From Streptomyces beigongshangae (GTDB taxonomy: Bacteria; Actinomycetota; Actinomycetes; Streptomycetales; Streptomycetaceae): a stretch of 64,000 nt of DNA. The notes under the pieces are model-generated. The model was not told where the DNA came from, ran no database searches, and saw nothing but the letters and a program-made list of their open reading frames with translations. The translations under genes and the position numbers were made by a program. Positions within the stretch are counted from its first letter, which is position 1, and each line of letters begins with the position of its first letter. This document shows, piece by piece, positions 41,312 to 49,801 of the stretch. The stretch is from positions 27,540 to 91,539 of the forward strand of contig NZ_JAHKJW010000032.1 of NCBI RefSeq assembly GCF_019710745.1. Reading direction: 5' to 3'.

Positions 41312-42300
41312 AGTACGTTCGACTCCCGTTCCTTCTCGTGGTCCGTCTGCTCGATACCGGCCGGGACGTAACCGGTCTGGCCCTTCTCGGCGAGCTCCTT
41401 GAGGTGGGCCTCGTAGCGCTCGGGAGAGACGACCTTCACGTTGAAGAGCATCCGGGAGTGGTCGACGCCGCACAGCTCGGCGCACTTGCCCAGGAAGGTG
41501 CCCTCCTTGTTGGGCGTCACCTGGAACGAGTTGGTGTGACCCGGGATGACGTCCTGCTTCATGAGGAACGGCACCACCCAGAAGGAGTGGATGACGTCAC
41601 GCGAGGTGAGGACGAAGCGGACCGTCTTGCCCTTGGGCAGCCAGAGGGTCGGACCCGGGTTGTTCGTCTGCGGGTTGCGGGTGCCGGGCGTGCCGACGTC
41701 GTAGACGCCGCCGGCGTTCGCCGGGAAGTCGTCCTTGAACCGCTGCGGGATCGCGTCGAGGTTCTTGTCCGTCTTCGCGTCACCGGTCGCGCCGTCGACG
41801 TTCTCGATGTAGTTGAAGCCCCAGCTCCACTGGAAGCCGACGACGTTGACCGTGACGTCGGGCTTCTTGTCGAGGCTGAGGAGCTTCGACTCGTCGCGGG
41901 CCGTGAAGTAGAACAGCACCGAGACGATGATGAGGGGGACCACCGTGTACAGCGCCTCGATGGGCATGTTGTACCGGGTCTGCGGGGGAACCTCGACCTT
42001 GGTGCGGCTGCGCCGGTGGAAGAACGCGCTCCACAGGATCAGGCCCCAGACCAGCACGCCCGTGGCGAGTGCTGCGGCCCACGAGCCCTGCCACAGGGAG
42101 AGGATCCGGGGAGCCTCTTCAGTGGTCGGGGTGGGCATACCAAGGCGGGGGAAGTCCTCGTAGGTGCAACCGGTGGCGGTCGCCAGGACCAGTCCCGCGA
42201 TCAGTGCCTGCAGCAGCTTCCGCCGCATCGGGCGCCGCGGCATGGGGGTACCGCCCGCGCCCTCCAGGGCGTGGGGGAGGTCGGAGCCGTAGGGACTCAC
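41308..42300 (-). CDS. ctaC: Cytochrome c oxidase subunit II
   Basis: 330 residues from the GTG at 42300, with GGAAGG six to eight bases upstream. A basic stretch, hydrophobic segment and lipobox TATGC give a lipid-modified N-terminus. Two membrane helices (around 73-95 and 120-142) precede the CuA domain, with Cys273, Cys277, His281 and Met284 in CAELCGVDHSRM. It accepts electrons from QcrC. A short palindromic element (42244-42279) codes LPHALEGAGGTP before the signal region; as I recall the S. coelicolor protein lacks it. Confidence 0.95.
   Translation of the reverse strand: MSPYGSDLPHALEGAGGTPMPRRPMRRKLLQALIAGLVLATATGCTYEDFPRLGMPTPTTEEAPRILSLWQGSWAAALATGVLVWGLILWSAFFHRRSRTKVEVPPQTRYNMPIEALYTVVPLIIVSVLFYFTARDESKLLSLDKKPDVTVNVVGFQWSWGFNYIENVDGATGDAKTDKNLDAIPQRFKDDFPANAGGVYDVGTPGTRNPQTNNPGPTLWLPKGKTVRFVLTSRDVIHSFWVVPFLMKQDVIPGHTNSFQVTPNKEGTFLGKCAELCGVDHSRMLFNVKVVSPERYEAHLKELAEKGQTGYVPAGIEQTDHEKERESNVL
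42244..42279. repeat. Short C/G-run palindromic element in the ctaC 5' coding region
   Basis: GGGGGTACC, a GCGCCCTCCAGGGCG centre and GGGGGAG form a palindrome like that at 18008-18040. It keeps the reading frame and adds about 12 residues ahead of the signal sequence. Confidence 0.55.
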
Positions 42301-42534
42301 GTAGCGCCTTCCCGAGAGTCTCGCCCGCGCGGTCGGCTGCGGCCTTCTCGCTGGTAGGTCGCCGCCCTGCGTCGGGCAGGGGTTTGGATGTTTATGCGGA
42401 CCAAACCCTACTGGACGCTTTTTGGGGTCGCGCGGGGAGGGTCCCCAACGCGCCGCCACTCACCCCCAAGGGGTGGAACCAGGGGCTCCGCGACGGATGT
42501 GACGGCCAGTTCGTGTCACGCCCCGCCCCGGGTG

Positions 42535-42581
42535 GCGCCCCTTCGGAGGCGCCCCCGAAGGGGCGCGGGGAACTGCGCGAC
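42535..42581. repeat. Dispersed repeat, copy 5
   Basis: A CGCCCC/GGGGCG hairpin runs into GGGCGCGGGGAACTGCGCGA. Unlike most copies it lies in a divergent region (ctaC and the desulfurase-TusA gene). The remainder of this 365-base gap has no feature I can name. Confidence 0.6.
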
Positions 42582-42665
42582 CGGCCACGACGCACCCGCG
42601 GACGAAGAAGCACCCCCACCACCCGCACCCCCACCCCCAACCGAGCGGAGCGTTAGCGTGGGGGC

Positions 42666-44093
42666 GTGTCCTACTTCGACGCCGCATCCTCCGCCCCCCT
42701 CCACCCCGTGGCCCGCCAGGCCCTCCAGGCCGCGCTGGACGAGGGCTGGGCGGACCCGGCCCGCCTCTACCGGGAGGGGCGGCGGGCCAGGCTCCTCCTG
42801 GACGCCGCCCGCGAGGCCGCCGCCGAGGCGGTCGGCTGCCGTCCGGACGAGCTGGTGTTCACCTCGTCGGGCACGCGCGCGGTGCACACCGGGATCGCCG
42901 GTGCGCTGGCCGGCCGCCATCGCGCCGGACACCACCTGATCGTGTCAGCGGCCGAACACTCTTCGGTGCTCCATTCGGCGCAGGCGCACCGGCGCGACGG
43001 CGGAACCGTGTCCGAGGTGCCGGTGTCGCGTACGGGTGCGGTCTCCCCCGGCGCCTACGCGGACGCCCTGCGGCCCGACACCGCGCTCGCCTGCCTGCAG
43101 TCCGCCAACCACGAGGTGGGGACCGAGCAGCCGGTGGCCGCCGTCGCGGACCTGTGCCGCGGGGCGGGCGTGCCGCTCCTCGTGGACGCGGCCCAGTCCC
43201 TGCCCTGGGGACCGGTCGACGGCGGCTGGTCCCTGCTGACGGGCAGCGCCCACAAGTGGGGCGGACCGGCGGGCGTCGGACTGCTCGTGGTGCGCAAGGG
43301 GGTGCGGTACGCGCCCCAGGGCCCCGTGGACGAGCGGGAGTCGGGGCGTTCCCCCGGCTTCGAGAACATCCCGGCCGTCGTCGCCGCGGCGGCCTCCCTG
43401 CGCGCCGTACGAACCGACTCCGCGGCCGAGTCGATCCGGCTGCGGGAGCTGACGGACCGCATCCGCGCGCGGGTGCCGGAGCTGGTCCCGGACGTGGAGG
43501 TGGTGGGCGACCCGGTACGCCGGCTCCCCCATCTCCTCACCTTCTCGTGTCTCTATGTCGATGGGGAGACACTGCTGCACGAGCTGGACCGCGAGGGGTT
43601 CTCCGTCTCGTCCGGATCGTCCTGCACGAGCAGCACGCTGACGCCCAGCCACGTACTGAGGGCCATGGGCGTGCTGAGCGAGGGCAACGTCCGGGTGTCC
43701 CTCCCGCCGGGCACGCCCGCGGAGGACGTGGACCGCTTCCTGGAGGTCCTGCCCCGGGCGGTGGCGGCGGTCCGCGAGAAGCTGGGCGCTCCGGCGCCCG
43801 TTCCCACGGTTGACGCGTCGCCGGTCCGGGCCGGCTCCCCCGCGCCGGACGCCCTGGCCCCGGACGCGCTGGTCGTGGACGCCCTCGGCAGGCGCTGCCC
43901 GGTCCCGGTCATCGAACTCGCCAAGGTCATCGACGACGTGCCCCCGGGCGGCACGGTCCGCGTCCTCTCGGACGACGAGGCGGCCCGGCTGGACATCCCT
44001 GCCTGGTGCGAGATGCGGGGGCAGGAGTACGTGGGCGAGGAGGCGGTGGAGGGGGGCACGGCGTACGTGGTCCGCCGGGCCCCGAGCCCTTAG
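42666..44093 (+). CDS. Cysteine desulfurase fused to a TusA-like sulfurtransferase
   Basis: 475 residues from a GTG. Residues 1-~372 form an IscS/NifS-type desulfurase: PLP stacking His98 (AAEHSSVLH), Schiff-base Lys197 (SAHKWGGP) and catalytic Cys320 on the flexible SGSSCTSST loop. A Pro/Ala-rich linker leads to a TusA domain (~402-475) with the CPxP sulfur-acceptor motif at Cys411 (RRCPVPVIELAK). The fusion would pass persulfide directly from Cys320 to Cys411, feeding tRNA thiolation, cofactor or Fe-S synthesis. The final acceptor is unknown. It diverges from ctaC. Confidence 0.88.
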   Translation: MSYFDAASSAPLHPVARQALQAALDEGWADPARLYREGRRARLLLDAAREAAAEAVGCRPDELVFTSSGTRAVHTGIAGALAGRHRAGHHLIVSAAEHSSVLHSAQAHRRDGGTVSEVPVSRTGAVSPGAYADALRPDTALACLQSANHEVGTEQPVAAVADLCRGAGVPLLVDAAQSLPWGPVDGGWSLLTGSAHKWGGPAGVGLLVVRKGVRYAPQGPVDERESGRSPGFENIPAVVAAAASLRAVRTDSAAESIRLRELTDRIRARVPELVPDVEVVGDPVRRLPHLLTFSCLYVDGETLLHELDREGFSVSSGSSCTSSTLTPSHVLRAMGVLSEGNVRVSLPPGTPAEDVDRFLEVLPRAVAAVREKLGAPAPVPTVDASPVRAGSPAPDALAPDALVVDALGRRCPVPVIELAKVIDDVPPGGTVRVLSDDEAARLDIPAWCEMRGQEYVGEEAVEGGTAYVVRRAPSP

Positions 44094-44149
44094 GCGCTCC
44101 GCGCCGGAGTGACTCGGTTCATCGTCGCCTGCGGGCACATCGTGGCTGC

Positions 44150-44206
44150 TCGCGCACTTCCCCGCGCCCCTGCGGGGCACCCTCGGGGGCGCGGGGAACT
44201 GCGCGA
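44150..44206. repeat. Dispersed palindromic repeat, copy 6
   Basis: TCGCGCACTTCCCCGCGCCC and its near-perfect complement ending CGGGGAACTGCGCGA (one mismatch) lie between convergent genes, a likely bidirectional terminator. Confidence 0.75.
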
Positions 44207-44267
44207 TCGGCCCCCGCGCGCCCGCAGGTGAAGAAGCACCCGAGCCGTACAGGCCCAGGGGCAGCGG

Positions 44268-45242
44268 CTACGCCAGATGCTCCCGGACCTCCGCCGCCGC
44301 ATCGTGGCCGTACGCCTTCGTGAACCGGTCCAGGAAGTGCGACCGCCGCAGCTGGTACTCCTGCGTCCCCTTCGTCTCGATGACGAGCGTCGCCAGCATG
44401 CAGCCGACCTGCGCCGCCCGCTCGTGCGGGACGCCCCACACCAGTCCCGACAGGAACCCCGCGCGGAACGCGTCACCGACCCCCGTCGGGTCGATCTTCG
44501 CCGTCTCCTCCGGGACACCGACCTCGATCGGGTCCGCCCCGACGCTCTCGATGCGCACGCCCCGTGCCCCGAGCGTCGTGACCCGGTGGCCGACCCTGGC
44601 CAGGATCTCCGCGTCGCTCCAGCCGGTCTTGGACTCGATGAGCCCCTTCTCGTACTCGTTCGAGAAGAGGTACGCCGCCCCGTCGAGGAGCAGCCGGATC
44701 TCGTCGCCGTCCATCCGGGCGATCTGCTGGGAGAAGTCGGCCGCGAAGGGGATCGAGCGGGCCCGGCACTCCTCCGTGTGCCGCAGCATCCCCTCCGGGT
44801 CGTCGGCGCCGATCACGACGAGGTCGAGTCCGCCCACGCGGTCGGCGACCTTCTTGAGCTCGATGAGGCGGGCCTCGCTCATGGCCCCGGTGTAGAACGA
44901 GCCGATCTGGTTGTGGTCGGCGTCCGTGGTGCAGACGAAGCGCGCGGTGTGCAGCACCTCGGAGATCCGGACGGACTCGGTGTCGACGCCGTGCCGGTCC
45001 AGCCAGGCCCGGTACTCGTCGAAGTCGGCGCCCGCGGCACCGACGAGGATCGGCGAGGTGCCGAGCTGGCCCATGCCGAAGGCGATGTTCGCACCTACGC
45101 CGCCCCGGCGTACGTCCAGGTTGTCGACCAGGAAGGAGAGGGAGACCGTGTGCAGCTGATCCGCGACCAGCTGGTCGGCGAAGCGGCCGGGGAAGGTCAT
45201 GAGGTGGTCGGTGGCGATGGAGCCCGAGACAGCGATACGCAC
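44268..45242 (-). CDS. adoK: PfkB-family sugar/nucleoside kinase, AdoK-like
   Basis: 324 residues from the GTG at 45242. Ribokinase-fold motifs: GGVGANIAFGMGQLG (substrate side) and DPTGVGDAFRAGF (anion hole and catalytic Asp). In M. tuberculosis the adenosine kinase gene (Rv2202c) also lies close to the ctaC and qcr genes and to an erpA-like gene, so conserved neighbourhood favours adenosine kinase, which salvages adenosine to AMP. The sequence alone supports only a PfkB sugar or nucleoside kinase. It converges with the desulfurase-TusA gene. Confidence 0.8.
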   Translation of the reverse strand: MRIAVSGSIATDHLMTFPGRFADQLVADQLHTVSLSFLVDNLDVRRGGVGANIAFGMGQLGTSPILVGAAGADFDEYRAWLDRHGVDTESVRISEVLHTARFVCTTDADHNQIGSFYTGAMSEARLIELKKVADRVGGLDLVVIGADDPEGMLRHTEECRARSIPFAADFSQQIARMDGDEIRLLLDGAAYLFSNEYEKGLIESKTGWSDAEILARVGHRVTTLGARGVRIESVGADPIEVGVPEETAKIDPTGVGDAFRAGFLSGLVWGVPHERAAQVGCMLATLVIETKGTQEYQLRRSHFLDRFTKAYGHDAAAEVREHLA

Positions 45243-45401
45243 GGCTAGGACACACTCCTGCGAGGAGGGGGATTGACAGTTCACGCTACCGGGTCGTTCT
45301 CCGGTCGAGGCGTGGATACCGGCCGTTCTCGACCGGGAAGCGACCAGAACTACCCGATAGTAGGGCTTTTTTCTTCGCGCTTGCGGTGCCTACGGTTCCG
45401 T

Positions 45402-45599
45402 ATGACGAACCCCAAGATCCATGGCGACACCCCGCTCGGCCTCGCGGAACTGCGGGGCGACTGCGCCCGTACGGCCCTGCACTGGGAGACGCCTGCCCGG
45501 ATCACCGCCCGCCCGACCTCCCCGGCGCTCATCCACGGCGTGACCGTGCCGCCGGCCTCCGCCCGGCTGCTGGACGCCATGTCCGACTACGGCGACTGA
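45402..45599 (+). CDS. Small hypothetical protein (65 aa)
   Basis: 65 residues, start MTNPKIHGDTPLGLAELRG, with no signal peptide, membrane segment or known motif. Codon positions follow the genome pattern of G/C at the third base. No ribosome site precedes the ATG, so it may be translated from a leaderless mRNA; the flank TAGGGCTTTTTTC is unusually T-rich for this DNA. Function unknown. Confidence 0.5.
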   Translation: MTNPKIHGDTPLGLAELRGDCARTALHWETPARITARPTSPALIHGVTVPPASARLLDAMSDYGD

Positions 45600-45747
45600 T
45601 CCCTCGCCGGGCGCGTGTCCTCCGTCGGGAGCGCGTTCCCGAACCCGCTCCCCCGCGAAGGGAACCGCACGCTCCCCCGTCGCGTCCCACCGCTGTCCCC
45701 CGTGAAGGGGAGGCCGGATACGACGGAGCGGCAGAAGGAGTGACGCG

Positions 45748-47376
45748 GTGGACACCGAGCGACCCGACAACGGAGCGGCTCCGGCCGCCGACGAGGACCG
45801 GCCGCGCCGACGGCGTCCGACGGTGGCCGTCGCCTCGGTGGCGGCGGCGGTGCTCCTCGTCGGCGGCGGCGGGGCGTACCTCGCCGCCACCGCGTCCGGC
45901 GGCTCCGGCGGCTCCGGCGGCTCGGGCGGCGAGGACCGCTCCGGCGCGCCGGGCGGTGACGGCGCCCCTCCGCCCCTCGTCCTCGACGGTTACACGGGGA
46001 GCGGCGCGAGCGGTACCTCCGGTACGAACGGCATCGCACCCGGCGAGCCGGACCCGAACGGCGCGGTCTACCGCGCCGGGGGCGAGCTGCCCGACGGCCC
46101 TTCCTCCGCGGCCGTGTACCGGGCGAAGGGCCAGGTCTCCGCGGCGGAGGTGGCGCGGCTCGCGAAGGCGCTGGAGGTGGAGGGCACACCGAAGGCGGTG
46201 GGCGACGCCTGGCAGGTCGGCGCCACGAAGGACGGCTTCGGGTCCGGTCTGCGGGTGAGCCGACAGGCGCCCGGCGGCTGGACGTTCAGCCGCTTCGCAC
46301 CCGGCACCGACAACTGCAAGGGCACCACGACGTGCGCGAACAGGAGCGCGGGCGGCAGCGGGGACGCGAGCGGGAACGGCAACGAAAGCGCCAGGGGTGC
46401 CGAGGTGGACCCGGTGGGCGTGGACGCCGCGAAGAAGGCGGCGGCGCCGGTGCTCAAGGCGGTCGGCCAGGACGGGGCGAAGCTCGACGCCGGCCAGCTG
46501 ATGGGCGCCGTACGCGTGGTGAACGCGGAGCCGGAGGTCGGCGGACTGCCCACGTACGGCTGGACGACCGGCGTCCAGGTCGGCCCGGACGGCCGGGTGG
46601 CGGGCGGCAGCGGCCAGTTGAAGGCACCGGTGAAGGGGGACACGTACCCCGTCCTCGGCCCCGAGGAGACGCTCGACCTGCTGAACGGGTCCGGAAAGGG
46701 CGACGGGCGGGCGGGCATCGGCGGCTGCGCGAGCCCCGCGCCCCTGAAGAACCAGGACGACAGGAGCGGGAAGGCCGACAAGGGCGCGAGCGGGGCGCCC
46801 TGCGAGACGTCGGGCACGGCGCCGAAGCCCGAGCCGGTCGTCGTCGAGGAGGCGGTGTTCGGTCTGGCCGCGCACTTCGTGGAGGGCCGGCAGGCGCTGG
46901 TGCCGTCCTGGCTCTTCGAGGTACGCCCCTCGGGGGCGGGCGACGCCTTCACGGTCACCCACCCCGCGGTGGACCCGGAGTACCTGGCCGCCCCGAGCGC
47001 ACCGGACCCCGGCCCGAGCCAGGACCCGACGGTCCGGCCGAGCCCCCGGACGAGCGGGAGCGGTGACGACGGGACGGGCAAGGGGACCTCGACGCGTGAC
47101 GTCCGGGTCGAGGGCTACCGCGCGGACGGGAAGGAGCTGTCCGTGCGCTTCACGGGAGGCGTGTGCAGCGACTACTCGGCCTCGGTGGACGAGACCGGCG
47201 GCACGGTGACGGTCCGGGTGACCGAGACGTCGCAGCCGGAGGAGCCCTGCATCATGGTCGCCAAGGTCTTCCACGAGAAGGTCGACCTCGGCAAGCCGCT
47301 CGGGGACCGCGAGGTGGTCGCCCCGGACGGCCGCGCCGTACCGCCGGAGAAGGACCTGCCGAAGCCGGTCGGCTGA
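45748..47376 (+). CDS. Large exported / membrane-anchored protein of unknown function
   Basis: 542 residues from a GTG with AAGGAG upstream. A short cytoplasmic tail with RPRRRRP precedes one membrane segment (~26-47), and the remaining ~490 residues are outside. Gly-Ser repeats (SGGSGGSGG) form the stalk. Two cysteine pairs occur, Cys near DNCKGTTTC and GGCASP...APCETS, and a C-terminal pair (GGVCSDYS...EEPCIM), suggesting disulfides. Low-complexity linkers separate beta-rich stretches. No family is recognised; it resembles other actinobacterial 'large membrane proteins' with a single N-terminal anchor. Confidence 0.68.
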   Translation: MDTERPDNGAAPAADEDRPRRRRPTVAVASVAAAVLLVGGGGAYLAATASGGSGGSGGSGGEDRSGAPGGDGAPPPLVLDGYTGSGASGTSGTNGIAPGEPDPNGAVYRAGGELPDGPSSAAVYRAKGQVSAAEVARLAKALEVEGTPKAVGDAWQVGATKDGFGSGLRVSRQAPGGWTFSRFAPGTDNCKGTTTCANRSAGGSGDASGNGNESARGAEVDPVGVDAAKKAAAPVLKAVGQDGAKLDAGQLMGAVRVVNAEPEVGGLPTYGWTTGVQVGPDGRVAGGSGQLKAPVKGDTYPVLGPEETLDLLNGSGKGDGRAGIGGCASPAPLKNQDDRSGKADKGASGAPCETSGTAPKPEPVVVEEAVFGLAAHFVEGRQALVPSWLFEVRPSGAGDAFTVTHPAVDPEYLAAPSAPDPGPSQDPTVRPSPRTSGSGDDGTGKGTSTRDVRVEGYRADGKELSVRFTGGVCSDYSASVDETGGTVTVRVTETSQPEEPCIMVAKVFHEKVDLGKPLGDREVVAPDGRAVPPEKDLPKPVG

Positions 47377-47393
47377 CGGCCGCGGGAACGCGG

Positions 47394-47426
47394 AAGGCGG
47401 CGCCCCCTCGGAGGGGGCGCCGCCTT
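47394..47426. terminator. Strong bidirectional terminator
   Basis: A stem of at least 14 bp (47394-47407 with 47413-47426) has a TCGGA loop and a TTTCT tail on the plus strand and AAGG-complement on the other. It separates the exported protein gene from erpA, which converge here. Confidence 0.88.
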
Positions 47427-47459
47427 TCTGCGACTGTCGCCGGGTGGTGCGGCCGGGGA

Positions 47460-47816
47460 CTAGTTGAACGAGTCGCCGCAGGCGCAGGAGCCCGTCGCGT
47501 TCGGGTTGTCGATCGTGAAGCCCTGCTTCTCGATGGTGTCCACGAAGTCGATGGAGGCGCCGCCCAGGTACGGGGCGCTCATGCGGTCGGTGACCACCTT
47601 CACGTCACCGAACTCCTTGACGACGTCGCCGTCGAGGGAGCGCTCGTCGAAGAAGAGCTGGTACCGAAGGCCGGAGCAGCCGCCGGGCTGGACGGCGACG
47701 CGCAGCGCCAGGTCGTCACGGCCCTCCTGCTCCAGCAGGCCCTTGACCTTGGCCGCGGCGGCGTCCGACAGGAGGATGCCGTCGCTCACGGTGGTGGTCT
47801 CGTCCGATACGGACAT
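47460..47816 (-). CDS. erpA: Iron-sulfur cluster insertion protein (A-type carrier)
   Basis: 118 residues. The HesB/IscA fold has its three cluster ligands at Cys47 (GGCSGL), Cys111 and Cys113 (CACG). A-type carriers hand [2Fe-2S] or [4Fe-4S] clusters to apo-enzymes. The divergent neighbour, quinolinate synthase, is a [4Fe-4S] enzyme and a plausible client, as are the Rieske and other Fe-S proteins in the window. The ATG at 47816 is preceded by GGGAGAAG. Confidence 0.94.
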   Translation of the reverse strand: MSVSDETTTVSDGILLSDAAAAKVKGLLEQEGRDDLALRVAVQPGGCSGLRYQLFFDERSLDGDVVKEFGDVKVVTDRMSAPYLGGASIDFVDTIEKQGFTIDNPNATGSCACGDSFN

Positions 47817-47989
47817 CTGCTTCTCTCCCGGGTTGTACGGAGACTGCTTGCCGACGGTTGCAACCGGCGGGGCCGCGGATTCATTCCGGGCCGGGCGTTG
47901 AGTCTTTGAGTTCTCCCTTCATGCTCGCACACCCGGTTGCAAGCGGAAAACGGCCTGTGGAAAACCTCCGCCGACCCGGCCGTACGGGA

Positions 47990-48033
47990 TTCACGTCACA
48001 TGGACGTTATGGACATCGTCAAAGTGACGTGAA
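47990..48033. promoter_or_regulatory. Inverted repeat upstream of nadA
   Basis: TTCACGTCAC (47990-47999) and GTGACGTGAA (48024-48033) are perfect complements separated by 24 bases, close to two turns of helix plus. A possible -10 box TATGAT follows at 48039-48044, so a regulator bound here could control nadA. It lies in the 318-base divergent region with erpA. Confidence 0.5.
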
Positions 48034-48134
48034 GCGGTTATGATAGATAGCGTCATTTCGACGAAAAGTCGTGTCCGCTTGATCGTCCCAGTCGGCCGGT
48101 CCAAGCGAGCCGCAGAACAGAAAGGGTGCGTGTC

Positions 48135-49319
48135 GTGACCACCGCCCAGCCCCAGGTGCTCGACGTACAGCCGACGCCCCTCGCCCTGCTGCTTCTCGGC
48201 CGGGAGGCCGACCCGCGGAGCGAGCGCGGCGTCGAGTGTCCCGGTGACCTGCCCTCGCCGTCCGACCCGGACCTGGTGGAGCGCGCCCGCGCGGCCAAGG
48301 AGAAGCTCGGGGACAAGGTCTTCGTGCTGGGCCACCACTACCAGCGCGACGAGGTCATCCAGTTCGCGGACGTCACCGGCGACTCCTTCAAGCTGGCCAG
48401 GGACGCCGCGGCGCGCCCCGAGGCCGAGTACATCGTCTTCTGCGGTGTCCACTTCATGGCCGAGTCGGCGGACATCCTGACCTCCGGCGACCAGAAGGTG
48501 GTCCTGCCCGACCTGGCCGCCGGCTGCTCGATGGCCGACATGGCCACCGCCGAGCAGGTCGCCGAGTGCTGGGACGTGCTGACCGAGGCCGGGGTGGCCG
48601 AGCAGGTCGTGCCCGTCTCGTACATGAACTCGTCCGCGGACATCAAGGCGTTCACGGGCAGGCACGGCGGCACGATCTGCACGTCGTCCAACGCGGAGAA
48701 GGCCCTGAACTGGGCGTTCGAGCAGGGCGAAAAGGTGCTGTTCCTCCCGGACCAGCACCTGGGCCGCAACACCGCCGTGCGCGACCTCGGGATGTCGCTC
48801 GACGACTGCGTCCTCTACAACCCGCACAAGCAGGGCGGCGGCCTGACCGCCGAGCAGCTGCGGAACGCGAAGATGATCCTGTGGCGGGGGCACTGCTCGG
48901 TGCACGGCCGCTTCTCGCTGGAGTCGGTGGAGGACGTGCGCGCCCGCATACCCGGCGTGAACGTGCTCGTGCACCCCGAGTGCCGGCACGAGGTCGTGGC
49001 CGCGGCCGACCACGTGGGCTCGACGGAGTACATCATCAAGGCGCTGGAGGCAGCCCCGGCCGGCTCCAAGTGGGCCATCGGCACGGAGCTGAACCTGGTC
49101 CGCCGCCTGGCGAACCGTTTCGCCCCCGAGGGCAAGGAGATCGTCTTCCTCGACAAGACGGTCTGCTTCTGCTCGACGATGAACCGCATCGACCTGCCGC
49201 ACCTGGTCTGGACCCTGGAGTCCCTGGCCGACGGCAAGCTGGTCAACCGCATCGAGGTGGACCACGAGACCGAGCACTTCGCGAAGCTGGCACTGGAGCG
49301 GATGCTCGCACTGCCGTAG
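48135..49319 (+). CDS. nadA: Quinolinate synthase
   Basis: 394 residues. AAAGGG (48121-48126) is eight bases from the GTG at 48135, so this start is preferred to the GTG at 48126. Motifs: LGHHYQRDEVIQFAD, FCGVHFMAESADIL (first cluster cysteine), AGCSMADMA, HPECRHEV and TVCFCSTMN near the C-terminus. It condenses iminoaspartate with dihydroxyacetone phosphate to quinolinate in NAD synthesis, using a [4Fe-4S] cluster. nadB and nadC are not adjacent in this window. Confidence 0.96.
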   Translation: MTTAQPQVLDVQPTPLALLLLGREADPRSERGVECPGDLPSPSDPDLVERARAAKEKLGDKVFVLGHHYQRDEVIQFADVTGDSFKLARDAAARPEAEYIVFCGVHFMAESADILTSGDQKVVLPDLAAGCSMADMATAEQVAECWDVLTEAGVAEQVVPVSYMNSSADIKAFTGRHGGTICTSSNAEKALNWAFEQGEKVLFLPDQHLGRNTAVRDLGMSLDDCVLYNPHKQGGGLTAEQLRNAKMILWRGHCSVHGRFSLESVEDVRARIPGVNVLVHPECRHEVVAAADHVGSTEYIIKALEAAPAGSKWAIGTELNLVRRLANRFAPEGKEIVFLDKTVCFCSTMNRIDLPHLVWTLESLADGKLVNRIEVDHETEHFAKLALERMLALP

Positions 49320-49336
49320 TCCGGCCTCGTACGCAG

Positions 49337-49373
49337 GCGAGGGGCGCCCTTCGATCAGAAGGGCGCCCCTCGC
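49337..49373. terminator. Bidirectional terminator after nadA
   Basis: A perfect 16-bp stem (49337-49352 with 49358-49373) has loop GATCA, directly after nadA and just before the convergent small gene. Confidence 0.88.
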
Positions 49374-49382
49374 ACTCCGCAC

Positions 49383-49679
49383 TCACCCCTCCAGCAACCG
49401 CGCACCCCGGCTCTCGGCGATCCGCAGCGCGTCTCCCAGCGCCTCCGCCAGGCGCACTCCCGTGAAGCGCAATTCCCGCTCCCCCACTCCCTTCTCGGTG
49501 AGCAGAGGTTTCGCCTGCGTCAGGACGAACTCGGCCGAGTCGAGCAGATCCGCCTCCAACTCGTCGGCCATACGGGACAGACGGCTGCGGGAGTCGTTCG
49601 TGCTGAGGTAGCACGGGGCGCCCTCCGGAGTGGTCCACGGGAGCAACCGCAGTGGAGCACCCGTTCCGTCGCGCATCAT
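49383..49679 (-). CDS. Small hypothetical protein of a WhiJ-type cluster
   Basis: 98 residues, start MMRDGTG, with a helical, acidic middle (ADELEADLLDSAEFV) and no membrane segment. It diverges from an HTH/DUF5753 regulator gene that is followed by a DUF397 gene, the arrangement of Streptomyces WhiJ-like clusters, which often include such a small third protein. No biochemical role can be given. No ribosome site is visible before the ATG pair, so the message may be leaderless. Confidence 0.6.
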   Translation of the reverse strand: MMRDGTGAPLRLLPWTTPEGAPCYLSTNDSRSRLSRMADELEADLLDSAEFVLTQAKPLLTEKGVGERELRFTGVRLAEALGDALRIAESRGARLLEG

Positions 49680-49801
49680 CTTGCATCACTCCCGATACCG
49701 ATCGTCACCGTCTGTGCCACCATCATCACCATGTGCCACCTGGTCTCGACAGGGGCGTCCCGTCCCACCGTCGAGAACGGGACAACAGAGAGGTGACACC
49801 G

